Shown here in pieces: positions 25,835-36,543 of a stretch of DNA of 64,000 nucleotides (the first letter of the stretch is position 1; each line of letters starts with the position of its first letter). The stretch is from the NCBI RefSeq assembly GCF_009649175.1, contig NZ_WJPO01000006.1, positions 100,099 to 164,098 of the forward strand, in the 5' to 3' direction. This DNA comes from Rhodovulum strictum. GTDB lineage: Bacteria; Pseudomonadota; Alphaproteobacteria; Rhodobacterales; Rhodobacteraceae. The notes beneath the pieces are model-generated. The model saw only the letters and a program-made list of their open reading frames with translations, was not told the DNA's origin and did no database searches. The translations under genes were made by a program, and so were the position numbers.

Positions 25835-26635
25835 ATGCCCCATTTTTCCCCCGACGACCTGATCGCCACCGCCCATGCGCTGGCGGATGCCGCGCGTGTG
25901 GCAACGCTTGCCCATTTCCGGGGTGCCGCGCTGGGGGTCGAGAACAAGGCCGGGGCCGGTTTCGATCCGGTGACGCAGGCCGACCGCGAGGCCGAGGCGG
26001 CGATGCGTGCGGTTCTCGCCGAACGAAGGCCGGATGATGCGATCCTTGGCGAAGAACTTGCCGGGGTTGCGGGCACCAGCGGGCTGACCTGGGTGCTGGA
26101 CCCGGTGGACGGCACCCGCAGCTTCATGTGCGGCACACCGACCTGGGGCGTCCTGATCGCGGTGGCGGATGAGACCGGGCCGCTCTTCGGCATGATCGAC
26201 CAGCCCTATATCGGCGAGCGCTTCATGGGCGGGCTGGGACTGGCAGAGTTGCACGCGCCGTCGGGCCGGTTTCCGCTTAAGACGCGCCCGCCGCGGCCTC
26301 TGGCCGAGGCTTCGCTGTTCACCACATTTCCCGAAATCGGCAGCCCGGAGGAGGCCCGCGCCTTTGCCGACCTCGCCGGACAGGTTCGCCTGACGCGCTA
26401 CGGGCTGGACTGCTATGCCTATGCGCTGGTGGCGCTGGGCCAGATCGACCTGGTGGTGGAGGCGGGATTGCAGCCTTATGACATCCAGGCCCCGATCGCG
26501 GTGATCGAGGCAGCGGGCGGCATCGTGACCGACTGGCGCGGCGGCCCGGCACATCAGGGCGGGCGTGTTGTGGCGGCGGCGAACCGCGCGATCCATGCCG
26601 AGGCGCTGGCCATCCTGTCCCGCGCGCCGGACTAG
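25835..26635 (+). CDS. hisN: Inositol-monophosphatase-fold phosphatase, probable histidinol-phosphatase
   Basis: A 266-residue IMPase-family enzyme. Metal motifs: DPVTQADREAE, ILGEELAGV (GEE), WVLDPVDGTRSFMCGTPTWG and, near the C-terminus, LQPYDIQAPIAVIEAAGGIVTDWRG. The DPVDGTRSF with CGxPxWG and the C-terminal YD(I)xA pattern is characteristic of HisN-type histidinol-phosphate phosphatase rather than CysQ or SuhB. TGGAGG is seven bases before the ATG at 25835. Stop codon overlaps the convergent guanine deaminase stop by 4 bases. Substrate call is inferred from family. Confidence 0.8.
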   Translation: MPHFSPDDLIATAHALADAARVATLAHFRGAALGVENKAGAGFDPVTQADREAEAAMRAVLAERRPDDAILGEELAGVAGTSGLTWVLDPVDGTRSFMCGTPTWGVLIAVADETGPLFGMIDQPYIGERFMGGLGLAELHAPSGRFPLKTRPPRPLAEASLFTTFPEIGSPEEARAFADLAGQVRLTRYGLDCYAYALVALGQIDLVVEAGLQPYDIQAPIAVIEAAGGIVTDWRGGPAHQGGRVVAAANRAIHAEALAILSRAPD

Positions 26636-27933
26636 CCGCGCGGCGCTTCGGCGGGGCGCAGGCGCTGACCGTTCACCCAGACCCCGGCAATAGCGCGGTC
26701 ATCGCCCATCATGATCGTCGGGAAGACCGCTTCCCAGAACGTCTCTGCCCGCGCGCTGCGCTGTGCGATGGCCTGGGTCGATGCCAGGTCGAGGGCGATC
26801 AGGTCGGCCTCCATCCCCGGCGCCAGATTGCCGATCCGGTCAGCCATCCCCATCGCCCGCGCCCCCCCGGCCGTGGCCAGCCACCACAGTTCCGCCGGGT
26901 GCAGCGCCCGGCCGCGCAACTGGCAGATTTCATAGGCGGCGGCCATGGTGCGCAGCATCGAGAAGGACGAGCCGCCGCCGGTATCGGTGGCCAGCCCCAC
27001 GCGCTGGCCCTCGGCGGTCAGCCCGGCCATGTCGAACAGCCCCGAGCCGATGAAGGCATTCGAGGTCGGGCAATGGATCAGCGCCGCGCCCGTCTCGCGC
27101 AGCCGCATCCGCTCGCGCCCGGTCAGGTGGATGCAATGGCCGAACAGCGCGCCCGGCCCCAGCAGCCCCGCGCGTTCGTAGACATCCAGATAGTCGCGCG
27201 CCTCGGGGTAGAGCGCGCGCACCCAGTCCAGTTCCTCGGTCTGTTCGCTCAGATGGGTCTGCATCAGGCAGGTCGGATGCTCGGCCCAGAGCGTGCCCAG
27301 CGCGTCCAGTTGCTCGGGCGTCGAGGTCGGCGCAAAGCGCGGCGTGATCGCATAGACGAGCCGCCCCCGCCCATGCCAGCGCGCGATCAGCGCGGCACTT
27401 TCGTCATGTGCGCGCCCGGCCGTGTCGCACAGGCCGGGCGGCGCGTTGCGGTCCATGCAGGTCTTGCCCGCCGCGATCCGCATCCCCCGCGCCTCGGCCG
27501 CCGCAAAAAGGGCATCGACGCTTTCAGGATGGCTGGTGCAGAAGCTTGCGACCGTCGTGGTGCCATGGGCCAGTACGAGGTCGAGATAGCGCGCCGCCAC
27601 CGCGGCGGCATGGGCCGGGTCGGCAAAGCGCATCTCCTCGGGGAAGGTATAGGTATTCAGCCAGTCGATCAGCCGCTTGCCCCAGCTCGCGATGATGCCG
27701 GTCTGGGGGTAATGGGCATGGGCATCGACGAACCCGGCCGACAGCAGCGCCGCCCCCAGATCGGTGATCCGGGCGCCGGGATGGGCGGCGCGCAGCGCGT
27801 CCGCGGCCCCGACCGCCACGATCCGGCCCGCCTCGACCAGGACGCCGCCGCGGGTCTCGATCCGCGCGGCCTCCAGACCCTCGGCAAAGGGATCGGCCGC
27901 GAAATGCAGCACCTGCCCAAGGATCAGTTCCAC
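26632..27933 (-). CDS. guaD: Guanine deaminase
   Basis: A 433-residue metal-dependent amidohydrolase turning guanine to xanthine. Metal-binding SAGFVDAHAHYPQTG (HxH), QTHLSEQTEELDWV, GHCIHLTGRERM, and GLATDTGGGSSFSMLRTM. The GTG at 27933 is preferred because AGGGGGG lies five bases upstream and VELILGQVLHF matches the family start; a GTG at 27939 is also possible. Convergent with the hisN-like gene, 4-base stop overlap. Divergent from mgtE. Confidence 0.92.
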   Translation of the reverse strand: MELILGQVLHFAADPFAEGLEAARIETRGGVLVEAGRIVAVGAADALRAAHPGARITDLGAALLSAGFVDAHAHYPQTGIIASWGKRLIDWLNTYTFPEEMRFADPAHAAAVAARYLDLVLAHGTTTVASFCTSHPESVDALFAAAEARGMRIAAGKTCMDRNAPPGLCDTAGRAHDESAALIARWHGRGRLVYAITPRFAPTSTPEQLDALGTLWAEHPTCLMQTHLSEQTEELDWVRALYPEARDYLDVYERAGLLGPGALFGHCIHLTGRERMRLRETGAALIHCPTSNAFIGSGLFDMAGLTAEGQRVGLATDTGGGSSFSMLRTMAAAYEICQLRGRALHPAELWWLATAGGARAMGMADRIGNLAPGMEADLIALDLASTQAIAQRSARAETFWEAVFPTIMMGDDRAIAGVWVNGQRLRPAEAPRG

Positions 27934-28070
27934 CGCCACCCCCCTGCCCTGTCCGCTTCGGTCGCGCAAACCCTATGGGTGCGCGCGGGCAGCGTAAATC
28001 CCGCATCGCACCCTGTTGTCCGGCCGCCCGTTTCGCTATGGTGCGCGCAAAGCAGGAGGCAGGGCCGGGC

Positions 28071-29456
28071 ATGAACGACGAGGTCATCGACAAGACCGCC
28101 GCCGACGAGGACGGCTTTGCGCTCGACAACCGGACGGTGTCGGCGGTTCTTCTGGCCGTGGCCGCGGGCGATGGCGCGCGGCTGGGCGAGTTGCTGGAAC
28201 CGATGCACTCGGCCGATATCGCCGACCTTCTGGAACAGGTCGATTCCGGGCGGCGGCGCGAGATCCTGTTGCTGGCGCCCTGGCATTTCGATGGCGAGGT
28301 GCTGTCCGAACTGGACGAGACCCTGCGCGAGGAGGTGATCGCCTTCCTGCCGCCCGAGGTGCTGGCCGAGGCGGTGCGCGATCTCGACTCGGATGACGTG
28401 GTCGACCTGATCGAGGATCTGGAACCGCCCCAGCAAGAGGCGATCCTTGACGCGCTGGAGGATGCCGACCGGGTCGCGGTCGAACAGGCGCTTGGCTATC
28501 CGGAATATTCCGCGGGCCGCCTGATGCAGCGCGAGGTGGTGCGCGCGCCCGAACACTGGACCGTGGGCGAAACCATCGACCACATGCGCGCCAACAAGAA
28601 GACCCTGCCCGACCAGTTCTATCATGTGATCGTGGTCGATCCCGGCATCCGGCCGGTGGGCTATGTGACGCTGGGCAAGCTTCTGTCGGCGAAACGCTCG
28701 GTGCCGCTGACCGATATCCTGGAGGACAGCTTCCGCACGATCCCGGTCACCCAGCCCGGCGCCGAGGTGGCCTATCTGTTCAAGCAGTATCACCTGATCT
28801 CGGCCCCGGTGGTGGACGAAGGCGGGCGTCTGGTGGGTGTCATCACCATCGACGACGCGATGAACGTACTCGACGAGGAGCACGAGGAGGACTACCTGCG
28901 GCTCGCCGGTGTGGGCGATACCAGCCTCAGCGACAAGGTGCTGACCACCGCCAAGGGGCGCTTTCCCTGGCTGATGGTGAACCTTGTGACGGCGAATGTC
29001 GCGGCGTCGGTGATCTCGCAATTCGAGGCGACGATCCAGCAGATCGTGCTTCTGGCGGTGCTGATGCCGATCGTGGCCTCGATGGGCGGCAATGCGGGCA
29101 CGCAATCGCTGGCCGTCGCTGTGCGCGCGCTGGCCACCCGCGATCTGACAGCGTCCAACACCTGGCGCGTGGTCCGGCGCGAGGCGCTGGTGGGGGTGCT
29201 GAACGGCCTGGCCTTCGGCGCGATGATGGGGGCGGTGGTCGCGCTGTGGTTCGGCGAGCCGATGATCGGCGCGGTGATCGCGGTGGCCTTGCTGCTGACG
29301 CTGATCGGCGCGGCGGTGGGCGGAGTACTGATCCCGATTGCGCTGGAACGGGCGGGGGTCGATCCGGCGGTTGCCTCGGGCCCCTTCGTGACGACGATAA
29401 CCGACATCGTGGGCTTCTTCGTGTTCCTCGGCATCGCAACCATGGTGCTGTTATGA
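28071..29456 (+). CDS. mgtE: Magnesium transporter MgtE
   Basis: A 461-residue Mg2+ channel/transporter. N-domain (helical repeats with LEPMHSADIADLLEQVDSG, PPEVLAEAVRDLDSDDVVDLI), two CBS domains (LDALEDADRVAVEQALGYPEYSAGRLMQ start, then IPVTQPGAEVAYLFKQYHLISAPVVDEGGRLVGVIT), and five C-terminal membrane spans including VVGAMMGAVVALWFG-like and PFVTTITDIVGFFVFLGIATMV, with the pore-side Asp motif. AGGAGG precedes the ATG. Its stop overlaps fau by ATGA. No magnesium riboswitch is evident in the short leader. Confidence 0.95.
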   Translation: MNDEVIDKTAADEDGFALDNRTVSAVLLAVAAGDGARLGELLEPMHSADIADLLEQVDSGRRREILLLAPWHFDGEVLSELDETLREEVIAFLPPEVLAEAVRDLDSDDVVDLIEDLEPPQQEAILDALEDADRVAVEQALGYPEYSAGRLMQREVVRAPEHWTVGETIDHMRANKKTLPDQFYHVIVVDPGIRPVGYVTLGKLLSAKRSVPLTDILEDSFRTIPVTQPGAEVAYLFKQYHLISAPVVDEGGRLVGVITIDDAMNVLDEEHEEDYLRLAGVGDTSLSDKVLTTAKGRFPWLMVNLVTANVAASVISQFEATIQQIVLLAVLMPIVASMGGNAGTQSLAVAVRALATRDLTASNTWRVVRREALVGVLNGLAFGAMMGAVVALWFGEPMIGAVIAVALLLTLIGAAVGGVLIPIALERAGVDPAVASGPFVTTITDIVGFFVFLGIATMVLL

Positions 29457-30013
29457 CCGCCGACAAGGCCGCGCTGCGGACCGAAACCCTGGCCCGGCGT
29501 GCCGCCCTGCCGGATGCGACGCGCGCGGGTCAGGCCGCTTGCGCGCGGCTTCTGGCGCTGCTGGCCGGGCATAGGGGCCGGCCCGCATCGGGCTACATGC
29601 CCATGCGCGGCGAGATCGACCCCCTGCCCGCCATGGCGGCGCTGGCTGCGCATGGCCCGGTGGGCGTGCCGGTGATCGTGGCAAGGGACAGGCCGCTGGA
29701 CTTTCACCTCTGGACGCCGGAGGGCGCGATGCAGCCCGGCCGCTTCGGCGCCGCGGTGCCGGTGTCGGCCGTGCCGATGCGGCCCGAACTGGTGATCGTG
29801 CCGCTGGTCGCCTTTGACCGCAGCGGCGCGCGGCTGGGATATGGCGGCGGGTTCTACGACCGGACGCTGGAACGGCTGCGCGCGCAGGGGCCGGTTCTGG
29901 CGGTGGGCCTTGCCTTTGGCGCGCAAGAGGTGGCGCGCGTGCCGGTCGAGCCGACGGACCAGCGCCTTGACGCCATCGTGACCGAGGCGGAAGCGATCCG
30001 CATCGCGCTGTAA
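29453..30013 (+). CDS. 5-formyltetrahydrofolate cyclo-ligase
   Basis: A 186-residue ATP-dependent enzyme that turns 5-formyl-THF into methenyl-THF. N-terminal ALRTETLARRAAL, GYMPMRGEIDPLPAM, and the ATP-binding VAFDRSGARLGYGGGFYDRTL with GYGGGFYD. The start ATG overlaps the mgtE stop (ATGA), so translation is coupled. In many bacteria a 6S RNA precedes this gene; the overlap with mgtE excludes that here. A GC hairpin (30035-30062) follows. Confidence 0.93.
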   Translation: MTADKAALRTETLARRAALPDATRAGQAACARLLALLAGHRGRPASGYMPMRGEIDPLPAMAALAAHGPVGVPVIVARDRPLDFHLWTPEGAMQPGRFGAAVPVSAVPMRPELVIVPLVAFDRSGARLGYGGGFYDRTLERLRAQGPVLAVGLAFGAQEVARVPVEPTDQRLDAIVTEAEAIRIAL

Positions 30014-30034
30014 CCGACGGCCCCTGAGAGGGCA

Positions 30035-30062
30035 GCGCCCCCGCCGGACCCGGCGAGGGCGC
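30035..30062. terminator. Hairpin between convergent fau and coxM-like genes
   Basis: GCGCCC and CGCCGG arms pair with CCGGCG and GGGCGC, one mismatch, tight loop. It lies between convergent stops (30013 and 30074) and can serve both directions. Confidence 0.55.
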
Positions 30063-30073
30063 AAGCTCTGCGT

Positions 30074-30865
30074 TCAACCCGCGGCGGTGACGGCCCGGCC
30101 GGTCAGCACCTTGACCAGATGCGCGCGGTATTCGGGCGAGCCGTGCAGATCGCCGATCATCATGTCGGCCTCCAGCGACAGCCCCGCGATGGCGCCCGCG
30201 CTGAAATCGGCAGACAGCGCCGCCTCGGCCTCGGCCCAGCGGAACACGCCCCCTTCGGAGGCGCCGGTCACCGCGACGCGCACGCCCGAGGCGTATTTCG
30301 CCACGAACACCCCCACCAGTGCAAAGCGCGAGGCCGGTTGCTCGAACTTCTGATAGGCCGCCCGTTCCGGCACCGGAAAGCGAACCTCGGTGATGATCTC
30401 GCCATCCTCAAGGGCGGTGGTGAACATGCCCTGAAAGAAGTCGTCCGCCGCGATGTCGCGGTTGACCGTGCGGATCGTCGCGCCCGAGCCCAGCGCCGCC
30501 GCCGGATAGCAGGCCGAGGGGTCGTTATTGGCCAGCGACCCGCCGATGGTGCCGCGATTGCGCACCGCCGGATCGCCGATATTGCCCGCAAGCGCCGCCA
30601 GCGCCGGGTAATGCGCCGCCGCATCGGCCGCGACCACCGCGTGCGGGGTCGCGCCCCCCACGCAAACCGCGCCGTCATCGGCGATGCACACCCCCCTGAG
30701 TTCGGCAATCCCGCTCAGGCAGACCAGTTTCGCAGGCGCCGCCAGCCGCTGCTTGAGCGTCGGGATCAGCGTCTGCCCCCCGCCCAGCGCCTGCGCCTCT
30801 TCGGCGCCCAGTGCGGTCATCGCCTCGTCCAGCGTTGCCGGGCGCACGAGTTCGAAAGCGTACAT
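30074..30865 (-). CDS. CoxM-type FAD-binding medium subunit
   Basis: A 263-residue FAD subunit of a molybdenum hydroxylase: [16 protein letters not shown] at the start, [15 protein letters not shown] (FAD loop), [20 protein letters not shown], a C-terminal CO-dehydrogenase flavoprotein domain ([13 protein letters not shown]). It passes electrons from the 2Fe-2S subunit to a quinone or other acceptor. Third gene in the S-L-M order, 12 bases after the large subunit. It is probably the last gene of the operon. Confidence 0.93.
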   Translation of the reverse strand: MYAFELVRPATLDEAMTALGAEEAQALGGGQTLIPTLKQRLAAPAKLVCLSGIAELRGVCIADDGAVCVGGATPHAVVAADAAAHYPALAALAGNIGDPAVRNRGTIGGSLANNDPSACYPAAALGSGATIRTVNRDIAADDFFQGMFTTALEDGEIITEVRFPVPERAAYQKFEQPASRFALVGVFVAKYASGVRVAVTGASEGGVFRWAEAEAALSADFSAGAIAGLSLEADMMIGDLHGSPEYRAHLVKVLTGRAVTAAG

Positions 30866-30877
30866 GCGTGGTCCTCC

Positions 30878-33244
30878 TCAGCCCTGCATGACCGCCCAGA
30901 CGCGCGAGGGCGTCAGCGGCATGTCGATATGGGTGATATGGGTATGGCCCGCCCGTTGCAGCGCATCCACGACCGCGTTGACCACCGCGGGCGGGCTGCC
31001 GATGGCACCGGCCTCGCCGCAGCCCTTGACCCCCAGCGGGTTGTGGGTGCAGGGCGTCTGGCAGGAATGGTCGACCACGTAGAACGGCACGTCCGAGGCC
31101 CGCGGCATGGCATAATCCATGTAGGATCCCGACAGAAGCTGGCCGTACTCGTCATAGGTCGTGGTTTCCAGCAGCGCCTGCCCGATCCCCTGCCCGATCC
31201 CGCCATGGACCTGTCCATCGACGATCATCGGGTTGACGACATTGCCGAAATCGTCCGCCGCCGCGAAGCGTTCAATGGTCACCTTGCCGGTCTCGGGATC
31301 AACCTCGACCTCGCAGGCATAGGCGCCCGCGGGATAGGTGAAGTTGTTCGGATCGTAGAAGGCGGTTTCCTCCAGCCCCGGCTCGATCTCGTCCAGGGGA
31401 TAGTTGTGCGGCACATAGGCCGCCAGCGTCACATCCCCCCAGGCCACCGACTTGTCGGTGCCCGCAACGGTGAACCTGCCGTCCTTGAGTTCGATATCCT
31501 CGGGGCTGGCCTCCATCAGGTGGGCCGCGATCTTGCGGGCCTTGGCGATGATCTTGTTCGTCGCCTTGACCATCGCGCTGCCCCCCACGGCCAGCGAGCG
31601 CGAGCCATAGGTGCCCATGCCCATCGGCGTGTTCGCCGTATCGCCATGCACGATCTCGACCATCTTCTCGTCGATGCCGATCATGTCGGCCACCACCTGG
31701 GCAAAGGTCGTCTCGTGCCCCTGCCCGTGGGAATGGCTGCCGGTCATCACCACCAGCCCGCCCGTGGCGTTCACCCGCACCGTGGCGCTTTCGTAAAGCC
31801 CTGCGCGGGCACCAAGCTGGCCGACCAGTTGCGAGGGCGCGATCCCGCAGGCCTCGATATAGCAGTTCACCCCGAGGCCGCGCAGCTTGCCGCGGGCCTT
31901 GCTTTCGGCCAGCCGCGCCTCGAAGCCCGCGACGTCGGCGATTTCAAGCAGCTTGTCCATCGTCGCGTTGTAGTCGCCGGTGTCGTATTCCACCGCGACC
32001 GGCGTGGCATAGGGAAACTCGGTGATGAAGTTCCTGCGCCGCAACTCCACCGGGTCGATCCCCATCTCGCGCGCCGCCTTGTCGATCACGCGCTCAAGCT
32101 GAAAGGTCGCCTCGGGCCGACCGGCCCCGCGATAGGCATCGACCGGAACCGTGGTGGTGAACACCGCCTTGACGTTCACATAGATCAGCGGCGTGCGGTA
32201 GTTCCCCGCCATCAGCGTGCCATGCAGCCAGGTCGGAATCGACGGCGCAAAGGTCGACAGATACGCCCCCATATTGGCGTAGGTCTCGGTGCGGATGGCC
32301 TGGAAATGGCCCTCGGCATCCAGCGCCAGTTCGATCTTCGTGACGTGGTCGCGGCCCTGCGCATCGGTGACGAAGCTTTCCGACCGGGTGCAGGTCCATT
32401 TCACCGGACGGCGCAACTGCTTCGCGGCGAAGGTGACGGCGGCCTCCTCGGCATAGTGGAAGATCTTGGACCCGAACCCGCCGCCCACATCGGGCGCGAC
32501 GACGCGCAGCTTGTGCTCGGGGATGCCCAGCACGAAGGCCCCCATCAGAAGCCGGATCACATGCGGGTTCTGGCTGGTGGTGTAAAGCGTCGAGTCGTCG
32601 GTCGCGAAATTGTAGTCGCCGATGGCCACCCGCGGCTCCATCGCGTTCGGCACCAGCCGCTGGTTGACCAGTTCCAGCGTGGTGACGTGATGGGCGGTCT
32701 CGAACGCCTTGTTCACCGCCTCGCGGTTCTCCTCGACGAAGCCCCAGTCATAGCACAGGTTCGAGGTCAGCTCGTCATGCACCTTGGGCGCAGACTCGGC
32801 CAGCGCCGCCTTCATGTCGAGAACGGGTTCCAGTTCCTCGATATCGACCACGACCGCCTCGGCCGCGTCGCGGGCCTGGTCATAGCTCTCGGCCACCACC
32901 AGCGCGATCGGATCGCCCACATGGCGCACCTTGCCCCGCGCCAGAACCGGGTGGCCCGGCTCCTGCATCGGGGCGCCGTGGCGGTCGGTCACCTGCCAGC
33001 CGCAGGGCAGCCCGCCCACGCCCTCGAAATCGGCGGCGGTGAAGATGCGGATGACACCGGGCATCGCGGCAGCGGTGTCGGTGTTCACCCCGTTCAGCCG
33101 GCCATGCGCGACCTGGCTGCGCACGAAACAGGCATGGGCCTGTCCGGGCAGGTTTATGTCGTCGGTATAGCGGCCCCGTCCCGTCAGGAACCGCAAATCC
33201 TCGCGCCGCTTGGTGCTGGCGCCGATGCCGTGATCCTTCGGCAT
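30878..33244 (-). CDS. Form II CoxL-type molybdopterin-binding large subunit
   Basis: A 788-residue xanthine-dehydrogenase-family catalytic subunit. N-domain [20 protein letters not shown], then substrate and cofactor motifs [14 protein letters not shown] and [16 protein letters not shown] at about residue 365. AYRGAGR is the form II signature (form I CO dehydrogenases have AYxCSFR), and [17 protein letters not shown] near the C-terminus supplies the catalytic Glu. So the substrate may be CO or, more likely, an aldehyde, purine or other heterocycle. Small subunit 47 bases upstream, medium subunit downstream. No maturation genes (coxD/E/F/G) in the window. Confidence 0.94.
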   Translation of the reverse strand: MPKDHGIGASTKRREDLRFLTGRGRYTDDINLPGQAHACFVRSQVAHGRLNGVNTDTAAAMPGVIRIFTAADFEGVGGLPCGWQVTDRHGAPMQEPGHPVLARGKVRHVGDPIALVVAESYDQARDAAEAVVVDIEELEPVLDMKAALAESAPKVHDELTSNLCYDWGFVEENREAVNKAFETAHHVTTLELVNQRLVPNAMEPRVAIGDYNFATDDSTLYTTSQNPHVIRLLMGAFVLGIPEHKLRVVAPDVGGGFGSKIFHYAEEAAVTFAAKQLRRPVKWTCTRSESFVTDAQGRDHVTKIELALDAEGHFQAIRTETYANMGAYLSTFAPSIPTWLHGTLMAGNYRTPLIYVNVKAVFTTTVPVDAYRGAGRPEATFQLERVIDKAAREMGIDPVELRRRNFITEFPYATPVAVEYDTGDYNATMDKLLEIADVAGFEARLAESKARGKLRGLGVNCYIEACGIAPSQLVGQLGARAGLYESATVRVNATGGLVVMTGSHSHGQGHETTFAQVVADMIGIDEKMVEIVHGDTANTPMGMGTYGSRSLAVGGSAMVKATNKIIAKARKIAAHLMEASPEDIELKDGRFTVAGTDKSVAWGDVTLAAYVPHNYPLDEIEPGLEETAFYDPNNFTYPAGAYACEVEVDPETGKVTIERFAAADDFGNVVNPMIVDGQVHGGIGQGIGQALLETTTYDEYGQLLSGSYMDYAMPRASDVPFYVVDHSCQTPCTHNPLGVKGCGEAGAIGSPPAVVNAVVDALQRAGHTHITHIDMPLTPSRVWAVMQG

Positions 33245-33291
33245 GATATCCTCCCTGGAGTATCTGTCTTCTGCGCGCCCTTGACGGACGG

Positions 33292-33795
33292 CTATTCGGC
33301 GGCGACCGCGTCCCCGTGGCCCAGATGGCTGACATCCTGTCCCGAGGCTGCCAGTATCGCCTTGACGATGTTGTGATATCCCGTGCAGCGGCAGATATTG
33401 CCCTCAAGGTAATGCCGGATCTCGGCCTCGCTGGGCGTCGGGTTCCGGGCCAGCAGCGCCGCAGCCGTCATCACCATGCCCGGCGTGCAGAAGCCGCATT
33501 GCAGCCCGTGATGATCCTGAAACGCCTGCTGGATCACCGACAGCGAGCCGTCGGGATTGGCCATGCCCTCGATCGTGCGCACCTCGGCCCCCTCGCATTC
33601 AAGGGCAAAGGTCGTGCAGGATTTCACGTCCTGCCCGTTCACATGCACCACGCAGGCCCCGCATTGGCTGGTGTCGCAGCCGACATGGGTGCCGGTCAGG
33701 CCAAGCCCTTCGCGCAGGAACTGGGACAGCAGGGTGCGTCCCTCCACCTCTCCGGAAACGGCCTTGCCGTTCACGGTCATCGTGACCTTTGTCAT
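33292..33795 (-). CDS. CoxS-type 2Fe-2S small subunit
   Basis: A 167-residue iron-sulfur subunit. [23 protein letters not shown] binds the first 2Fe-2S cluster with QDVKSC (about residues 39-60), and [18 protein letters not shown] plus [15 protein letters not shown] binds the second (residues ~100 and ~137). It moves electrons from molybdopterin to FAD. The ATG at 33795 follows GGGAGGATATCG. First gene of the S-L-M operon, the order typical of form II clusters. Confidence 0.95.
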   Translation of the reverse strand: MTKVTMTVNGKAVSGEVEGRTLLSQFLREGLGLTGTHVGCDTSQCGACVVHVNGQDVKSCTTFALECEGAEVRTIEGMANPDGSLSVIQQAFQDHHGLQCGFCTPGMVMTAAALLARNPTPSEAEIRHYLEGNICRCTGYHNIVKAILAASGQDVSHLGHGDAVAAE

Positions 33796-33988
33796 CGATA
33801 TCCTCCCTATATCCCGGGCGAGTAAAGCATGGGTCGGGGGCTTTGAGAACCGCTGATTTGCCGATCCCTTCGTCCGGGTTGACGGGCTGGAAACCGGGCG
33901 CGAAACGGCGCACAGGGCACCACACCGCCAAGGCGGATCCGCACAGGGGATTGCCCGGCAACAGCCGGTTCCGGGGGCGCGTCGCGGG

Positions 33989-35884
33989 TTAGTCGGCCCA
34001 CTCCCAGGGGGTGGCGAAGTTGCCGAGCACCGCGCGCAACGCCGCCTCGTCATCCGCGCCGCGCCCGTCCACCCGGGCCACGAGCCCGCGCTTGCGGTCC
34101 TCGACCACCTCGGCCACATGGGCCGACAGCCCCGCCTCGGCCAGCGCCGTGTCAAAGACCCGCTGGATGGCACGCTTGCGCAAATCGGGCTTGAACACCT
34201 TGCCGACCGCGGTCTTGGGCATCTCGTCGATGATCTCGACATGCTTGGGGATCGCGGCGCGCTCGTGGATATGAACCCTGGCATGGGCCAGAAGTTCATC
34301 GGCGGTCGCGGTCGCGCCCTGCACAAGCTCGACATAGGCGCAGGGCAGTTCGCCCGCAAAGGCATCGGGCTGGCCGATCGCGCCCACGAAGGCCACGGCG
34401 CGATGGCCTGCCAGCGCCTCCTCGATCTCGGCGGGGTCGATATTGTGGCCGCCGCGGATGATGATGTCCTTGGCCCGGCCGGTGATGTAAAGGTAGCCAT
34501 CGGCATCGAACCGGCCCAGATCGCCGGTGCGCAGGAACCGCCCCTCGGCATAAAGCCCGCGATTCTTCGTGGCATCGGTATAGGTCGCCCCCTCCAGAAC
34601 GCCGGGATTGGCGACGCAGATCTCGCCCACCTCATCCACCTCGCATTCGCCCAGCACGTTGCCCTCGGCGTCGCATTTCAGGATGCGCACCTGCGTATGG
34701 GGAAAGGGGATGCCGACCGAGCCGATCTTCTTGGCCCCATCGGGCGGGTTGATCGAGACAAGGCAGGTCGCCTCGGTCAGCCCGTAGCCTTCGCAGATGG
34801 TGACGCCGGTGGCCTGTTCGAACCGGCGATAGAGCTCGACCGGCAGCGGCGCCGAGCCCGAGAACGCATAGCGCAGCGACGAGACATCGGCGTTCACCTC
34901 GCGCTGCATCAGCGCGGCGATGGCGGTGGGCACGGTGATGACATAAGTCACGCGCCAGCGCTCGACGAGCTTCCAGAAATTGTCGAACACGCCCTCGCCG
35001 CGATAGCCCGCAGGCGTCGGCAGCACCACATGCGCCCCGGTCGAGATCACCGACATCAGCACCGGATAGGCCGCGAAGACATGGAACAGCGGCAAGGGGC
35101 AGATCACCGTGTCGGTTTCGTTGAACAGCAGCCGGTCGCCCAGCCAGCCGTTATAGACCATGCCCGAGACCATGTGCTGCGCCACTTTGGGCAGCCCGGT
35201 GGTGCCGCCGGTATGGAAATAGGCGGCGATCCGGTCCCCGGAATGATCGGCAAAATCCAGCCCGTCGGCGCGTTCCTTTGCCAGTTCCTTGTGGAAATCC
35301 ATCAGGTCGGCATGGTGATTGTCGGGATTCCTGGGCCGGATCAGCGGCACGATCAGCTTCTTGACGCCGCTCAGATAGCGCAGCAGGTCCACCTCCAGCA
35401 CCGTGCGCACGTTCGGCGCATGGCGCACCGCCTCGGCGACCTTCTGGCCGACATCGGTCTTGGGGAAGGTGCGCAGCGTGACCACGACCTTTGCATTGGT
35501 CTCGCGCAGGATCGCGGCGATGGTCTCGGCCTCCAGCAGCGGATTGATCGGGTTCACGATCCCCGCCACGGCCCCGCCCAGCAATGTCACCGCGGTTTCG
35601 GTGCTGTTGGGCAGAATGAAGGCCACAACGTCGTTCTCGCGTATGCCGAGGCGGCGGAACAGGTTCGCGGCCTGGGTGACGCGGGCATGCAACTCCGCCC
35701 ATGTCAGCGTCTCGGCCGATGCCCTGGGATCGGAAAACATCTGGAAGGACAGGGCAGGCCGGTCGGGATGCGCCCGCGCCGTCGTCGTCACGAACTCATA
35801 GACACTGCGCGCCACGGGGCGCGAATGCCAGTCGGATTCCGCCTCGATCGCGTCGCGATCGGCGCGTGAGGCATAGCCTGCCAT
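33989..35884 (-). CDS. Acyl-CoA synthetase (AMP-forming)
   Basis: A 631-residue ANL-superfamily ligase. [19 protein letters not shown] is the P-loop near residue 222, then [52 protein letters not shown] (core TGDLGRFD and GRAKDII) and [13 protein letters not shown] with the adenylating Lys. The N-terminal [16 protein letters not shown] and the length suggest the long 'fatty-acid/aryl-CoA' subgroup; substrate unknown. It lies upstream of coxSLM with a 193-base gap and could belong to the same catabolic module. Confidence 0.9.
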   Translation of the reverse strand: MAGYASRADRDAIEAESDWHSRPVARSVYEFVTTTARAHPDRPALSFQMFSDPRASAETLTWAELHARVTQAANLFRRLGIRENDVVAFILPNSTETAVTLLGGAVAGIVNPINPLLEAETIAAILRETNAKVVVTLRTFPKTDVGQKVAEAVRHAPNVRTVLEVDLLRYLSGVKKLIVPLIRPRNPDNHHADLMDFHKELAKERADGLDFADHSGDRIAAYFHTGGTTGLPKVAQHMVSGMVYNGWLGDRLLFNETDTVICPLPLFHVFAAYPVLMSVISTGAHVVLPTPAGYRGEGVFDNFWKLVERWRVTYVITVPTAIAALMQREVNADVSSLRYAFSGSAPLPVELYRRFEQATGVTICEGYGLTEATCLVSINPPDGAKKIGSVGIPFPHTQVRILKCDAEGNVLGECEVDEVGEICVANPGVLEGATYTDATKNRGLYAEGRFLRTGDLGRFDADGYLYITGRAKDIIIRGGHNIDPAEIEEALAGHRAVAFVGAIGQPDAFAGELPCAYVELVQGATATADELLAHARVHIHERAAIPKHVEIIDEMPKTAVGKVFKPDLRKRAIQRVFDTALAEAGLSAHVAEVVEDRKRGLVARVDGRGADDEAALRAVLGNFATPWEWAD

Positions 35885-36032
35885 CGTCTTTCCTCCCGAG
35901 GGGGTCCGTTCGATGCGGACCCGCTTTCCCTTGTCGAAGGATCAGGATGGCCGGAATTTCCGACTGCCGCAAGACATTGCTCGGGGCCTGCGCCGCCGTT
36001 TCAGGCCCCGCGCTGCACCGTGCGCGACAGGA

Positions 36033-36461
36033 TCAGCCCTGCGGAATGCGCAGCACCTGGCCGGGATAGATCTTGTCGGGATCGCTCAGCATCGGCTTGT
36101 TGGCCTCGAAGATCTCGGTATAGCGCGCGCCATTGCCCAGCGTCTTTTCGGCGATCTTCCACAGGCTGTCGCCCTTGACGACGGTATGGAATACCGGCTC
36201 GGCGCCGCCCGCGGCATCCTCGACCGCGGCCACGCCCTCGATATTGCCGACCGCCAGCATGACCTTTTCCTTGGCCTCCTGGCTGACGGGCGTGCCCGAC
36301 ACCTTGACCTTGTCGCCCTCGACCGTGATCTCTAGCCCCCCGGCATCGAGCCCCAGATCGGCAATTTCCTTGTGCAGTTCATCGACGCTCGGCGCCTCGG
36401 CCGCCTCGGCCCGGCCACCCAGCTTCTTTCCGGCATTCTTCACGAATTGCCACAAACCCAT
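36033..36461 (-). CDS. BON + LysM protein, Kbp/YgaU-like
   Basis: A 142-residue cytoplasmic-type protein of two domains: a BON domain (EITVEGDKVKVSGTPVSQEAKEKVMLAVGNIEGV) at about 45-85 and a C-terminal LysM (FHTVVKGDSLWKIAEKTLGN, KIYPGQVLRIPQG) at about 92-142. There is no signal peptide, as in E. coli Kbp (YgaU), a potassium-binding protein with the same layout and length. Potassium binding is inferred from that match. GAGGACGGG precedes the ATG. Monocistronic. Confidence 0.88.
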   Translation of the reverse strand: MGLWQFVKNAGKKLGGRAEAAEAPSVDELHKEIADLGLDAGGLEITVEGDKVKVSGTPVSQEAKEKVMLAVGNIEGVAAVEDAAGGAEPVFHTVVKGDSLWKIAEKTLGNGARYTEIFEANKPMLSDPDKIYPGQVLRIPQG

Positions 36462-36543
36462 TTCCCGTCCTCCTCGGCAACAATCATTAACGATGCGCCA
36501 GAATAGACCGGGTTTCGCAACAGGGAAACGAAAAGGATTTGGC

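Noticed and set aside
29440..29460. 6S RNA before the formyl-THF cyclo-ligase gene
   Set aside because: The gene start overlaps the mgtE stop, leaving no room for it.
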